A DNA stretch of 64,000 nucleotides from an uncultured Collinsella sp. (GTDB lineage Bacteria > Actinomycetota > Coriobacteriia > Coriobacteriales > Coriobacteriaceae): the NCBI GenBank assembly GCA_900541065.1, contig UQIE01000003.1:73044-137043 (forward strand), written 5' to 3'. Positions 33,675 through 42,640 of this stretch are shown here, one piece after another. Under the pieces are notes generated by a model. It searched no databases. It was not told where the DNA came from and saw only the letters and a program-made list of their open reading frames with translations. A program made the position numbers and the translations under genes. The number at the start of each line of letters is the position of its first letter. Positions within the stretch are counted from its first letter, which is position 1.

Positions 33675-34817
33675 GTGGTTAAGGCACTCAAGATCGAGAT
33701 ATTCCTGCTATGCATGATTGTTCTTATCGGGCTTGCCGCGCGAAGTCGCCACTCCTTGTTCTCGAGTACCCAGCAGTTATTGTTTAGTACGCTCGGCTAC
33801 ACCTCTGCCGCGTACATGTTATTCGATATAATCTGGACGCTTTCGGACGGTGTGGGCGGCACGCTGGGCATTGCTGCCAACTGGATTTCCAACGCGGTTT
33901 CGTTTTCGCTCTTTGCCGCCGCGTGCCTCATTTGGTTTATCTATTCCGAGACGGTGCAGGGTTCTCGCCTTTTGACCGCGCGCTATAGGATGGCGTTTGT
34001 AACGCTGCCTGCGGTGCTGGTAGTCGTACTGGCGTTTACTAGCTACTGGACGCATGCCCTGTTCTATATCGATGCGCAGGGCGCGTATCGTCGCGGTTTT
34101 GTCTATATGATCCAGCCCATCGTCAGCTACTGCTACGTTATATATACGTCCCTGCATGCGTTTATACAATCTTGCAAGGTCGAGAGCCTACAAAAGAAGG
34201 CCATCTATCAAACCTTGGCATTTTTCGCCATTCCGGCCTTGGTGGCCGGTGTCTTTCAGGTCTTTTATTCGGGTCCCTGCCTTAGTGTCGGCATCATGTT
34301 AAGTATGTTGCAGCTCTACATTGTTTGTCAGGAGCAGCTGATCTCGACCGACCCGTTGACTGGCCTCAACAATCGCAACCGTTTTGAGACCTATATGCTG
34401 TCACTCTTTTCAAATGTGGATCAGGCCGAAGATGTATATCTGCTTATGATGGACGCTGACGGCTTTAAGCAGATTAACGACCACTATGGACATGTCGAGG
34501 GCGACCATGCCCTTCAGGTCGTTTCGAAGGCGCTCAAGGACGTCTGCTCGATGTCCGGCGGCTTTATCGCGCGTTATGGCGGCGATGAGTTCGTAGTGCT
34601 CCAGAAGGCAGCAGTGGAACAGGACATCATAGACCTGTGCGTGGCGATCAACGACGAGCTCGCGCGCGCCGAGGTGCCGTATGCATTGCGGATGTCCATC
34701 GGTTACGCGCGGGTCGGTGATGGTGTCGATACGTGGCAAGACTTACTTCGCGCTGCCGATGCGGAGCTCTACCGTGTTAAGGCCGAGAAAAAGAAAGCCG
34801 GCGTCCAGATTCGCTAG
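33675..34817 (+). CDS. Membrane diguanylate cyclase (GGDEF)
   Basis: About 380 residues. The first 215 form six or seven transmembrane helices with no recognised extracellular sensor. The C-terminal GGDEF domain (from about 220) includes DPLTGLNNRNRFE, LMMDADGFKQIND and the active-site RYGGDEFVV, so it should make cyclic di-GMP from GTP. No RxxD inhibitory site is seen ahead of the GGDEF motif. GTG at 33675 is preferred, with GAGGGG about ten bases upstream; a TTG 18 bases earlier is the alternative. It is a single-gene unit closed by a strong terminator. No c-di-GMP phosphodiesterase or receptor is in the window. Confidence 0.85.
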   Translation: MVKALKIEIFLLCMIVLIGLAARSRHSLFSSTQQLLFSTLGYTSAAYMLFDIIWTLSDGVGGTLGIAANWISNAVSFSLFAAACLIWFIYSETVQGSRLLTARYRMAFVTLPAVLVVVLAFTSYWTHALFYIDAQGAYRRGFVYMIQPIVSYCYVIYTSLHAFIQSCKVESLQKKAIYQTLAFFAIPALVAGVFQVFYSGPCLSVGIMLSMLQLYIVCQEQLISTDPLTGLNNRNRFETYMLSLFSNVDQAEDVYLLMMDADGFKQINDHYGHVEGDHALQVVSKALKDVCSMSGGFIARYGGDEFVVLQKAAVEQDIIDLCVAINDELARAEVPYALRMSIGYARVGDGVDTWQDLLRAADAELYRVKAEKKKAGVQIR

Positions 34818-34860
34818 AAAAAGGGGCGCACGACCAATGCGATGGTCGTGCGCCCCTTTT
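34818..34860 (+). terminator. Rho-independent terminator
   Basis: AAAAAGGGGCGCACGACCA pairs with TGGTCGTGCGCCCCTTTT across a short ATGCGA loop, directly after the GGDEF stop. The A-tract on the left lets it serve the minus strand as well. Confidence 0.92.
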
Positions 34861-34929
34861 GCGTTGACAGGGAATTAGTAGCGGCTGTCGAAGATGCGCC
34901 TCGTCTTTTTCTTGGAACGGGGCAGTTCG

Positions 34930-35865
34930 CTAGGCTTTTTTGGGTTTGTTGACGATGATGATGCCGCCGCAGACCAACAGCAGGGCAACGATAACGGTAA
35001 CGGGGCTCGTGCCGGCGCCCTCGCCGAGCAGCAGCGCGCTCAGCAGCACGCCAAAGACAGGGTTCATAAACCCAAAGACCGAGACGCGGCTGACGGGATT
35101 GACGGCAAGCAGGCGCGACCACAGCGAGTAGGCGACCGCGGAGATAAGCGCCATGTAGACGATGAGCGCGATGGCGGGGGCGATCGCGGTGGGCGACAGC
35201 GCGCCGCCCATCAAAAAACCGATAGCGGTGAGAACGATGCCGCCGACCAAGAACTGCCAGCCGGCAAGCAAAACGCCGTCGTGCTCGCGCGAGAAGATGC
35301 CGATCAGGCAGGTCGAAAGAGCGCCTGCGACGGTGGAAGCCAGGATAAAGCCCTCACCGTCGAGCGTGAAGCCAAAGGTACCGTCCGCGCCCGAAAGGTT
35401 GACGAGCGCGACACCGGCAAAGCCCAATACGCAGCCGAGCACCTTGGCCGCATCGAGCTTTTCGGTGCGAAACGCCAGAGCGGCAAAGAGAATGGCCAGG
35501 AAGTTGGCGCTGGCCTCGATGATAGAGCTCGACATGGCGCTGGCGCGCGAGAGGCCCAGGTAGAAAAAGAAGTACTGGCCGATCGTCTGGAAGAGCGACA
35601 GGATGAAGATGGGCTTAATATCGCGAGCCTGCGGAACGAGCGGGCGGCGCTGGGCTGCGCTCATGCCAACAATGACCAGCGTGCCGGCAAGGGTGAAGCG
35701 CAAGCCCGCGAAGAGCAACTGCGAGGCACTGTCGTGCGAGGGAATGCCAAAGAGCGCATAGCCGATCTTGATGCAGGGGAAAGCCGATCCCCAGAGTGCA
35801 CAGCAAACGAGGCAGCCCAGGATGAGTCCGGGCAGGGTGGCGAGATACGGCTTGCGGCTTTCCAT
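34930..35865 (-). CDS. DMT-superfamily (EamA) transporter
   Basis: A 311-residue protein with ten predicted helices in two EamA repeats (first near residues 10-150, second near 165-305; ALWGSAFPCIKIGYALFG and NPVFGVLLSALLLGE are typical repeat ends). DMT carriers export metabolites or amino acids; substrate cannot be read. ATG at 35863-35865 is preceded by GGAAGGAC. It lies just downstream of purL on the same strand but behind that gene's terminator, so it has its own promoter. Confidence 0.85.
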   Translation of the reverse strand: MESRKPYLATLPGLILGCLVCCALWGSAFPCIKIGYALFGIPSHDSASQLLFAGLRFTLAGTLVIVGMSAAQRRPLVPQARDIKPIFILSLFQTIGQYFFFYLGLSRASAMSSSIIEASANFLAILFAALAFRTEKLDAAKVLGCVLGFAGVALVNLSGADGTFGFTLDGEGFILASTVAGALSTCLIGIFSREHDGVLLAGWQFLVGGIVLTAIGFLMGGALSPTAIAPAIALIVYMALISAVAYSLWSRLLAVNPVSRVSVFGFMNPVFGVLLSALLLGEGAGTSPVTVIVALLLVCGGIIIVNKPKKA

Positions 35866-35890
35866 GATGTCCTTCCTGTATGCGCGAAGC

Positions 35891-35930
35891 AAAAAAGAAC
35901 CCGCCACCGGATGCGTCGGTGGCGGGTGTT
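35891..35930 (-). terminator. purL terminator
   Basis: On the minus strand ACCCGCCACCGACGCATCCGG opens a hairpin closed by CGGTGGCGGGT and followed by TCTTTTTT, a textbook intrinsic terminator 35 bases past the purL stop. Confidence 0.9.
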
Positions 35931-35964
35931 GTTACCCGAAGGGATTGTACCTGATGGAAAAGGT

Positions 35965-38900
35965 TTAAGCGAAGTAGGCCACGCCGCTCTCAAAGATCGG
36001 CATGAACTTATCGCCGGGGACATGCTCGGGCACGTTGCGGTACAGGTTGTCGCCGCGACGCTCGGCATGGCCCATCTTGCCCAGGACGCGGCCGTCGGGG
36101 CTCGTGATGCCCTCGATGGCGAGTGCGGAGCCGTTGGGGTTGACGGAGAGATCCATGCTGGGCTTGCCGTTCTCGCCCACGTACTGCGTGGCGACCTGGC
36201 CGTTGGCGATCAGCTGGGTGAGCACTTCGTCATTGGCGACAAAGCGGCCCTCGCCGTGGCTGATGGCGACGGTGTAGGGGTCGTCCAGGCTGCACTGCGA
36301 CAGCCACGGGGACAGGTTGGACGAGATGCGGGTGCGCACCAGACGGCTCTGATGACGACCGATGGTGTTGAACGTCAACGTGGGCGCATCGGGCGTGGCG
36401 TCGACGATGTCGCCATAGGGCACCAGACCGAGCTTGACCAGGGCCTGGAAGCCGTTGCAGATGCCTAGCATCAGGCCGTCGCGGGCCTTGAGCAGGTCGC
36501 GAACTGCCTCGGTGACCTCGGGAGCGCGGAAGAACGCCGTGATGAACTTGGCAGAGCCGTCGGGCTCGTCGCCGCCCGAGAAGCCGCCGGGGATCATGAC
36601 GATCTGGCTTGCACGGATGCGGCGGGCAAGCTCGTGGGTGCTCTCGGCGACGGCCTCGGGCGTGAGGTTGTTGATCACGAAGGTGTCGGCTTCGGCACCG
36701 GCTGCGCGGAAGGCACGTGCGCTGTCGTACTCACAGTTGTTGCCGGGGAACACGGGGATGATCACGCGCGGGCGGGCGATCATGGCGCCGCCGTACACGT
36801 GGATATTCTTGGCGCGGAAGTCGATGGTCTCGACCTCGGGGGTCTCGCCGGCGCTGCGGTAGGCGAAGACGCCCTCGATGCCGCTCTCCCAGGCCTCCTG
36901 GAGCTTGGCGAGCTCGATGACCTCGGAGCCGGTGTCGATGACATAGCCCTCGACGGTGGTACCCAGGGGCTCGACGACAACGCCGTCGGCGACCTCGGGC
37001 AGCTCGGCGTCCTCGGCGAGCTCGACGATAAAGCTGCCGTAGAGCGGGGTGAAGAGGCTCTCTACGTCTACATCCTCGGCAAGCTCGATACCGATCTGGT
37101 TACCGACGCACATCTTAAAGAGGCTCTCGGCGCCGCAGCCGTAGCCGGGCGTGGAGATGGCCAGGGCGTTGCCGGTAGCAGTGAGCGCCTCGACGGCGTC
37201 AAACGCCGCGAGCAGCTGCTGAGCGTCGGGGCGGTAGTCCTCGCCATAGGTGGCGGGGGCGATGCGGACGACGCGGTGCGTGAGGCCCTTGAACTCGGGC
37301 GAGACGGCGCGGGCGGCCTTGCCCACGGCGACAGCGAAGCTGATCAGGGTCGGCGGAACGTTGAGCTCGCCGGTCTCGTCCTCAAACGAGCCGCTCATGG
37401 AATCCTTGCCACCGATGGCGCCGGCACCCAGGTCGACTTGGGCCATGAGGGCGCCCAAGACGGCTGCCGTGGGCTTGCCCCAGCGCTCGGCCTCGGTGCG
37501 CAGACGCTCGAAGTACTCCTGGAAGGAGAGATAGGCGCGCTTGTGCTCAAAGCCGGCGGCAACGAGCTTGGCAATGGACTCGACCACGGACAGGTAGGCG
37601 CCCGCAAACTGGTCGGCCTCCATCAGATAGGGGTTGAAGCCCCATGCCATGGCACTCGACGTGGTGGTCTCGCCGTCCACGGGGAACTTGGCGACCATGG
37701 CCGAGCTGGGGGTGAGCTGCGTCTTGCCGCCAAAGGGCATGAGCACGGTCGCGGCGCCGATGGTGGAGTCGAAGCGCTCGGAAAGACCCTTGTTGGAAGC
37801 GACGTTGAGGTCGGTGACGAGCGAGGTCATGCGCTCGGCGAGCGTGGTGCCGGCCCAGCTGGGCTGCCACACGCTACGGGCGCACACGTGGGCGACCTGG
37901 TGCTTGGGTGCGCCGTTGGAGTTGAGGAACTCGCGGGACAGGTCGACGATGGCGACGCCGTTCCAGGCCATGCGCATGCGCGGCTCGGCGGTAACCTCGG
38001 CGATAACGGTTGCCTCCAGGTTCTCCTCGGCGGCGTAGCCCATGAACTCCTCGACGTCACCGTCGGCGACGGCGCAAGCCATGCGCTCCTGGGACTCGGA
38101 AATGGCGAGCTCGGTGCCATCCAGGCCGTCGTACTTCTTGGTCACGGTGTCAAGGTCGACATACAGGCCGTCGGCAAGCTCACCCACGGCGACCGAGACG
38201 CCGCCGGCGCCAAAGTCGTTGCAGCGCTTGATCAGACGGCAGGCGTCGCCGCGGCGGAACAGACGCTGCAGCTTGCGCTCGACCGGGGCGTTGCCCTTCT
38301 GGACCTCGGCACCCGAGGTCTCGATGGACTCGGTGTTCTGGGTCTTTGAGGAGCCGGTAGCGCCACCGATGCCGTCACGGCCGGTGCAGCCGCCCAGCAG
38401 GATGATCTTGTCGGTGGGGGCGGGGCACTCGCGACGAACGTGGTTTGCCGGGGTGGCGCCCACGACGGCGCCAACTTCCATGCGCTTGGCCACGTAACCG
38501 GGGTGATAGAGTTCGTTGACCTGACCGGTGGCAAGGCCGATCTGGTTGCCGTAGCTGGAGTAGCCGGCGGCAGCGGTGGTCACGAGCTTGCGCTGCGGCA
38601 GCTTGCCCTCGAGCGTCTCGGAAACCGGGACGGTGGGGTCGCCGGCGCCGGTGACGCGCATGGCCTGGTACACATAGCTGCGGCCCGAGAGCGGGTCGCG
38701 GATAGCGCCGCCCACGCAGGTGGCGGCACCGCCGAAGGGCTCGATCTCGGTCGGGTGGTTGTGGGTCTCGTTCTTAAACAGGAACAGCCAGTCCTGGTCC
38801 TCGCCGTCGACATCGACCTTCACCTTGACGGTGCAGGCGTTGATCTCCTCGGACTCATCGACATCGGTCATGATGCCGGTCTTCTTAAGATACTTGGCGC

Positions 38901-39711
38901 CGATGGTGCCCATGTCCATGAGGCAGACGGGCTTGGCGTCGCGGCCGAGTTCGTGGCGCATCTCCATGTAGCGGTCGAAGGCTTGCTGCACCACGGCGTC
39001 GTCGATCGTCACGTCGTCCAGGACGGTGCCGAAGGTGGTGTGGCGGCAGTGATCGGACCAGTAGGTGTCGATCACGCGGATCTCGGTGATGGTGGGGTCG
39101 CGGTCCTCATCGCGGAAGTACTGCTGGCAGAAGGCGATGTCCGCCTCGTCCATGGCAAGGCCGCGCTCGGAAATAAAGGCGGCAAGGCCGGCCTCGTCGA
39201 GCTCGCGGAAGCCGTCGAGCACCTCGACGGGCTGGGGCTCGGGGGTCTCCATGTACAGCGTCTCGGGCAGGTCGAGCGAGGCGATGCGCGCCTCGACGGG
39301 GTTCACCACGTAGTGCTTGATGGCATCGATGGCGGCTTCGTTCAGAGCGCCCGAGATCATATAGACCTTGGCGGAGCGCACGGCGGGGCGCTCGCCCTGG
39401 CTGATGAGCTGCACGCACTCGCTGGCGGAGTCGGCGCGCTGGTCAAACTGGCCAGGCAGGAATTCGACGGCAAAGACGGCGCCATCGCTTGCGGGGAGCT
39501 CGTCGTAGGTCACATCGACCTGGGGCTCGCTAAAGACGGTCGGCACGCAGGAGCGGAAAAGCTCCTCGTCGATGCCCTCGACGTCGTAGCGGTTGATGAT
39601 CCTCAGGGCCTCGATGCCCTTGATGCCGAGAATTTCGGTCAGCTCGCCCTTGAGCTGCTGAGCCTCGACGTCGAACCCGGGTTTCTTCTCCACGTAGATA
39701 CGAGAGACCAT
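35965..39711 (-). CDS. purL: Phosphoribosylformylglycinamidine synthase, single chain
   Basis: A 1248-residue enzyme for step four of purine synthesis (FGAR plus glutamine and ATP to FGAM). Order of parts: PurS-like N-terminal segment, linker, two AIR-synthase-like ATP domains (SDHCRHTTFG, NETHNHPTEIEPFGGAATCVGG, CNDFGAGGVSV, GGKDSMSGSF), then a class I glutamine amidotransferase of about 270 residues with VFPGNNCEYD, the nucleophile in LGICNGFQAL and the HGEGRF histidine. It is the clostridial-type large form, so no separate purQ or purS is needed. ATG has AGGAAGGCAGGAA upstream. It stands apart from other pur genes. Confidence 0.95.
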   Translation of the reverse strand: MVSRIYVEKKPGFDVEAQQLKGELTEILGIKGIEALRIINRYDVEGIDEELFRSCVPTVFSEPQVDVTYDELPASDGAVFAVEFLPGQFDQRADSASECVQLISQGERPAVRSAKVYMISGALNEAAIDAIKHYVVNPVEARIASLDLPETLYMETPEPQPVEVLDGFRELDEAGLAAFISERGLAMDEADIAFCQQYFRDEDRDPTITEIRVIDTYWSDHCRHTTFGTVLDDVTIDDAVVQQAFDRYMEMRHELGRDAKPVCLMDMGTIGAKYLKKTGIMTDVDESEEINACTVKVKVDVDGEDQDWLFLFKNETHNHPTEIEPFGGAATCVGGAIRDPLSGRSYVYQAMRVTGAGDPTVPVSETLEGKLPQRKLVTTAAAGYSSYGNQIGLATGQVNELYHPGYVAKRMEVGAVVGATPANHVRRECPAPTDKIILLGGCTGRDGIGGATGSSKTQNTESIETSGAEVQKGNAPVERKLQRLFRRGDACRLIKRCNDFGAGGVSVAVGELADGLYVDLDTVTKKYDGLDGTELAISESQERMACAVADGDVEEFMGYAAEENLEATVIAEVTAEPRMRMAWNGVAIVDLSREFLNSNGAPKHQVAHVCARSVWQPSWAGTTLAERMTSLVTDLNVASNKGLSERFDSTIGAATVLMPFGGKTQLTPSSAMVAKFPVDGETTTSSAMAWGFNPYLMEADQFAGAYLSVVESIAKLVAAGFEHKRAYLSFQEYFERLRTEAERWGKPTAAVLGALMAQVDLGAGAIGGKDSMSGSFEDETGELNVPPTLISFAVAVGKAARAVSPEFKGLTHRVVRIAPATYGEDYRPDAQQLLAAFDAVEALTATGNALAISTPGYGCGAESLFKMCVGNQIGIELAEDVDVESLFTPLYGSFIVELAEDAELPEVADGVVVEPLGTTVEGYVIDTGSEVIELAKLQEAWESGIEGVFAYRSAGETPEVETIDFRAKNIHVYGGAMIARPRVIIPVFPGNNCEYDSARAFRAAGAEADTFVINNLTPEAVAESTHELARRIRASQIVMIPGGFSGGDEPDGSAKFITAFFRAPEVTEAVRDLLKARDGLMLGICNGFQALVKLGLVPYGDIVDATPDAPTLTFNTIGRHQSRLVRTRISSNLSPWLSQCSLDDPYTVAISHGEGRFVANDEVLTQLIANGQVATQYVGENGKPSMDLSVNPNGSALAIEGITSPDGRVLGKMGHAERRGDNLYRNVPEHVPGDKFMPIFESGVAYFA

Positions 39712-39895
39712 TGGTTCCTGCCTTCCTGATCGGTTGGGCGTACGGTACGGTATGCGGCAGCGGTCGGTTTACGGGGCAAGCCTCGCGGTCGCCTTGAGCC
39801 ACATGTTTGTAAACCTCACTATGATACGACAGCTCGCGGCGCGTTGAGGACGGCGAGGGTGCTACAGTGAAGCGCAAACAAGAGAAAGGCATCAC

Positions 39896-41458
39896 ATGGC
39901 ATTCGTTTCGCTCGCCATCATCGCACTCGTGGCCTTTGCGAGTCCTTTTATCGCCTCGGCGATTCCCGGAAAACCTGTTCCCGAGACGGTCTTTTTGCTC
40001 GTGCTCGGCGCGGTGCTGGGACCCCATATGCTCGGCGTCATCCATGTAGATGCTGAGGTCTCGCTTGTGTCCGAGCTGGGCCTGGCCTTTTTGTTCCTGC
40101 TTGCCGGCTTTGAGATCGACCCCAAGAGCATCACGGGCGTCGAGGGGCGCTACGGCTTGGCGACGTGGGCCGTCACGTTTGGTATCGCCTGGCTTGCCGT
40201 GCGCTTTACCCCGTGGTTCTCGGTCAGTCATTTCGACGGTATCGCCGTGACGCTTGCCCTCACTTCGACGGCGCTCGGCACGCTCGTGCCCATCATGCGT
40301 GAGCGCTCGCTCACTGGCACGCGTGTGGGCGACTCGATTCTCGCGTATGGCACCTGGGGTGAGCTCGGCCCTGTGCTCGCCATGTCGGTGCTGCTGTCTG
40401 CCCGCACTGGCATCCAAACGCTCGTAATCCTTGGCTTGTTTGCGGTGGTTTGCGTGTTGCTGGCTGTGGTCCCAAGCCGCTCCAAGCGTGTCGGCAGCCG
40501 CTTCTTTGCGTTTGTCGAGGAACGCGCCGATACCACGTCGCAGACCTTCGTGCGCCTGACGGTGCTCATCCTGGTCACACTCGTGGCGTTCTCGGCCGTC
40601 TTTGATCTCGACATCGTGTTGGGTTCTTTTGCCGCCGGCTTTGTCTTGCGCTATATCATCCCCGAGGGCAACCATACGCTCGAGACCAAGCTCGATGGCC
40701 TGGCCTACGGCTTTTTGATTCCGGTATTCTTTACCGTATCGGGCGCAAAGATCGATCTGACGGCCGTGGCGTCGCGCCCGGGTCTGCTCGTGGGCTTTAT
40801 CATGGCGTTGTTGATTATTCGTGCCGTGCCCATTCTTATTTCTATGAGCATTTGTCCTGCGACGCGCGATGTGTCGGCGTATGGTCGCATTACCGTGGCC
40901 CTGTACTGCACCACGGCCCTGCCGATCATCGTTGCCGTGACAAGCGTTGCCGTCAACGCGGGCGCGCTGTCGCAAGATATCGCGTCGGTCATGGTTGCCG
41001 CCGGTGCCATCACGGTGTTCTTGATGCCGTTGCTCGCGCAGCTCTTCTACCGCGTGGTCGACGCCGCGCCGGTCGCCGCCGTGGCAGAAGTTGCCGAGCA
41101 TCCATCCGATGCGCTCGACATCCTGCGCGCCCATCACGATTTGGCGAGCCTGCTCGCACGTGAGCACGAGCTGCTGACTTCGCATGGTCATGGTCGCGTA
41201 TTCGAGGGCTTGCCTACGCTCGATACGATTGCCGAGCGTCTTTCCGCCGAGGCGGCGAGCGGCCACATCGATGCCCGCATCGTGGACGCGGCGCATCTTC
41301 TTGCCGATAAGACCTATGGTGATGAGGTCGACCCGTCCGAGCTGACCCCGCGCGAGCGTCGCCGCCTGGAGCGTGCCAAGCTCGCCGTGCGCGAATACCG
41401 CCGCCGCATGCTGGAGCTCTATGCGCGCGATGAAGCCCAGGACGACGACGGCAGGTAG
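39896..41458 (+). CDS. CPA2-type cation:proton antiporter
   Basis: A 520-residue membrane protein. About 12 helices occupy residues 1-390, with PETVFLLVLGAVLGPHMLG, LFLLAGFEIDPKS and LTSTALGTLVPIMRE typical of monovalent cation:proton antiporters of the CPA2/KefB group. The cytosolic tail of about 130 residues is helical and charged (LTPRERRRLERAKLAVREYR) and has no recognisable TrkA-N domain. Its role is pH or K+/Na+ control. The 184-base gap upstream is shared with the divergent purL gene; TATGAT at 39823 is a possible -10 box. Confidence 0.87.
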   Translation: MAFVSLAIIALVAFASPFIASAIPGKPVPETVFLLVLGAVLGPHMLGVIHVDAEVSLVSELGLAFLFLLAGFEIDPKSITGVEGRYGLATWAVTFGIAWLAVRFTPWFSVSHFDGIAVTLALTSTALGTLVPIMRERSLTGTRVGDSILAYGTWGELGPVLAMSVLLSARTGIQTLVILGLFAVVCVLLAVVPSRSKRVGSRFFAFVEERADTTSQTFVRLTVLILVTLVAFSAVFDLDIVLGSFAAGFVLRYIIPEGNHTLETKLDGLAYGFLIPVFFTVSGAKIDLTAVASRPGLLVGFIMALLIIRAVPILISMSICPATRDVSAYGRITVALYCTTALPIIVAVTSVAVNAGALSQDIASVMVAAGAITVFLMPLLAQLFYRVVDAAPVAAVAEVAEHPSDALDILRAHHDLASLLAREHELLTSHGHGRVFEGLPTLDTIAERLSAEAASGHIDARIVDAAHLLADKTYGDEVDPSELTPRERRRLERAKLAVREYRRRMLELYARDEAQDDDGR

Positions 41459-41532
41459 CCAACGCCGTCGCGGAAAATGCATCCCAGAATCCGCGTCCAG
41501 AGTGGGACATAGTTTCCGAAAGAAAGCCCTGA

Positions 41533-41580
41533 GGGAAGCTGCGCCCCGTTCTGAGCTGAAATACCGGGACGCAGCTTCCC
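41533..41580. repeat. Long intergenic hairpin
   Basis: GGGAAGCTGCGCCCCG (41533-41548) pairs with CGGGACGCAGCTTCCC (41565-41580) with one mismatch. It sits between the antiporter gene and the terminator at 41594 and has no U-run, so it is not itself a terminator; it may be a REP-like palindrome. Confidence 0.6.
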
Positions 41581-41593
41581 CTGCAAGCAGAAC

Positions 41594-41634
41594 AAGGCGC
41601 GCTGCCTGCGGTTGACGCAGACAGCGCGCCTTTT
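41594..41634. terminator. Bidirectional terminator
   Basis: AAGGCGCGCTGCCTGCG pairs with CGCAGACAGCGCGCCTT around GTTGA, followed by TTG. It lies between the converging antiporter and short-chain dehydrogenase genes. Confidence 0.82.
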
Positions 41635-41676
41635 GCGTTGGGCCTCGTTGAGGTTCGAAGTCGTGGCTTGCGACCT

Positions 41677-42426
41677 TTAGGAGCGGGCGGCTCCGTCGAC
41701 GGGGAGCACGGCGCCCGTGACATAGGAGGACATGTCGCTCGCTAGGAAAACGAAGGCGTTGGCGACGTCCTCGGGCTCGCCCATGCGACCCAGCGGAATG
41801 GTGGCGATGATGGGCTTGATGACCTCTTCGGGCAGGTTGGCGACCATATCGGTCTTGGTCACGCCGGGTGCGACGGCATTGACGCGAATGCCCATGGGGG
41901 CGAGCTCGCGCGAGAGCGACTGGACCATACCGTTGACGGCAAACTTGGACGTGGGATAGCCAACGCCGGAGGGCTGACCGTACTTGGCGACCATCGAACT
42001 CGTGGTGGTGATGGTGCCGCCATGACCTGCCTCGGTCATGATCTTGGCGGCTGCCTGGTGACCATTAAAGACGGCGACGACGTTGAGGTCCATAACGTTG
42101 GCGAACTCCTCGGCCGTGTAGTCCAAAAGGGGCGAGCGCTGGGAGATGCCGGCATTGTTGACGACTGTATCCAAGCCGCCCATGTCGGCTGCGGCCTGGG
42201 TAAAGGCCTCGGTCACGGCTTCGAGCGAGGTGAGGTCGCAGGAGCGGCCCCAGACCTTTGCGTCGGGATAGGCGGCTGTCAGCTTCTCAACGGCCGCGTC
42301 GGCAGTCTCCTGGCGCGAGCCAAAGACGGTGACGGCAGCGCCTTCCTCGATAAAACGGCAGGCGATGGCATAGCCGATGCCGCGCGTGCCTCCGGTGACG
42401 ATTGCTTTCTTGCCCTCGAGCAACAT
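41677..42426 (-). CDS. Short-chain dehydrogenase, FabG/BaiA-like
   Basis: A 249-residue NAD(P)-dependent oxidoreductase with the classic SDR set: TGGTRGIGYAIA cofactor motif, NNAGIS, catalytic Ser in TTSSMVAKYG and YPTSK. Generic annotation would be 3-oxoacyl-ACP reductase. However, the length and several stretches (VFGS, LNVVAVFNG, SGVGYPTSK, VAPGVTKTDM, C-terminal VDGAARS) resemble from memory the BaiA 3-alpha-hydroxysteroid dehydrogenases of bile-acid-converting clostridia. No other fatty-acid synthesis gene is nearby, which weakens a FabG role. GAGAGGA precedes the ATG at 42424-42426. Confidence 0.85.
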   Translation of the reverse strand: MLLEGKKAIVTGGTRGIGYAIACRFIEEGAAVTVFGSRQETADAAVEKLTAAYPDAKVWGRSCDLTSLEAVTEAFTQAAADMGGLDTVVNNAGISQRSPLLDYTAEEFANVMDLNVVAVFNGHQAAAKIMTEAGHGGTITTTSSMVAKYGQPSGVGYPTSKFAVNGMVQSLSRELAPMGIRVNAVAPGVTKTDMVANLPEEVIKPIIATIPLGRMGEPEDVANAFVFLASDMSSYVTGAVLPVDGAARS

Positions 42427-42576
42427 GGTGCTTCCTCTCTTCGCGGGCGGACATTCGCAGCACAGCGTAGCGGTAGCCGGAATCGGCCGCGTTTGCATAT
42501 CGGTGAACGGTAGTCCGCGTTACCGATGAGCGGCTCGCGCAAATATGCTCTGCCGTTGTGCTTAGGGCAGGTGACA

Positions 42577-42610
42577 AAAGGGCTCCCGTCCCACATCGGA
42601 CGGGAGCCCT
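42577..42610 (-). terminator. hom terminator
   Basis: On the minus strand AGGGCTCCCGTCC pairs with GGACGGGAGCCCT across GATGTG, followed by TTTTG; it lies 31 bases past the hom stop. Confidence 0.88.
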
Positions 42611-42640
42611 CAAGGCGCGTATTGCTAGGCGAGCGTTGGG

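Noticed and set aside
36634..38349. 571-codon plus-strand frame opposite purL
   Set aside because: Gly/Leu/Asp-rich antisense shadow of purL.
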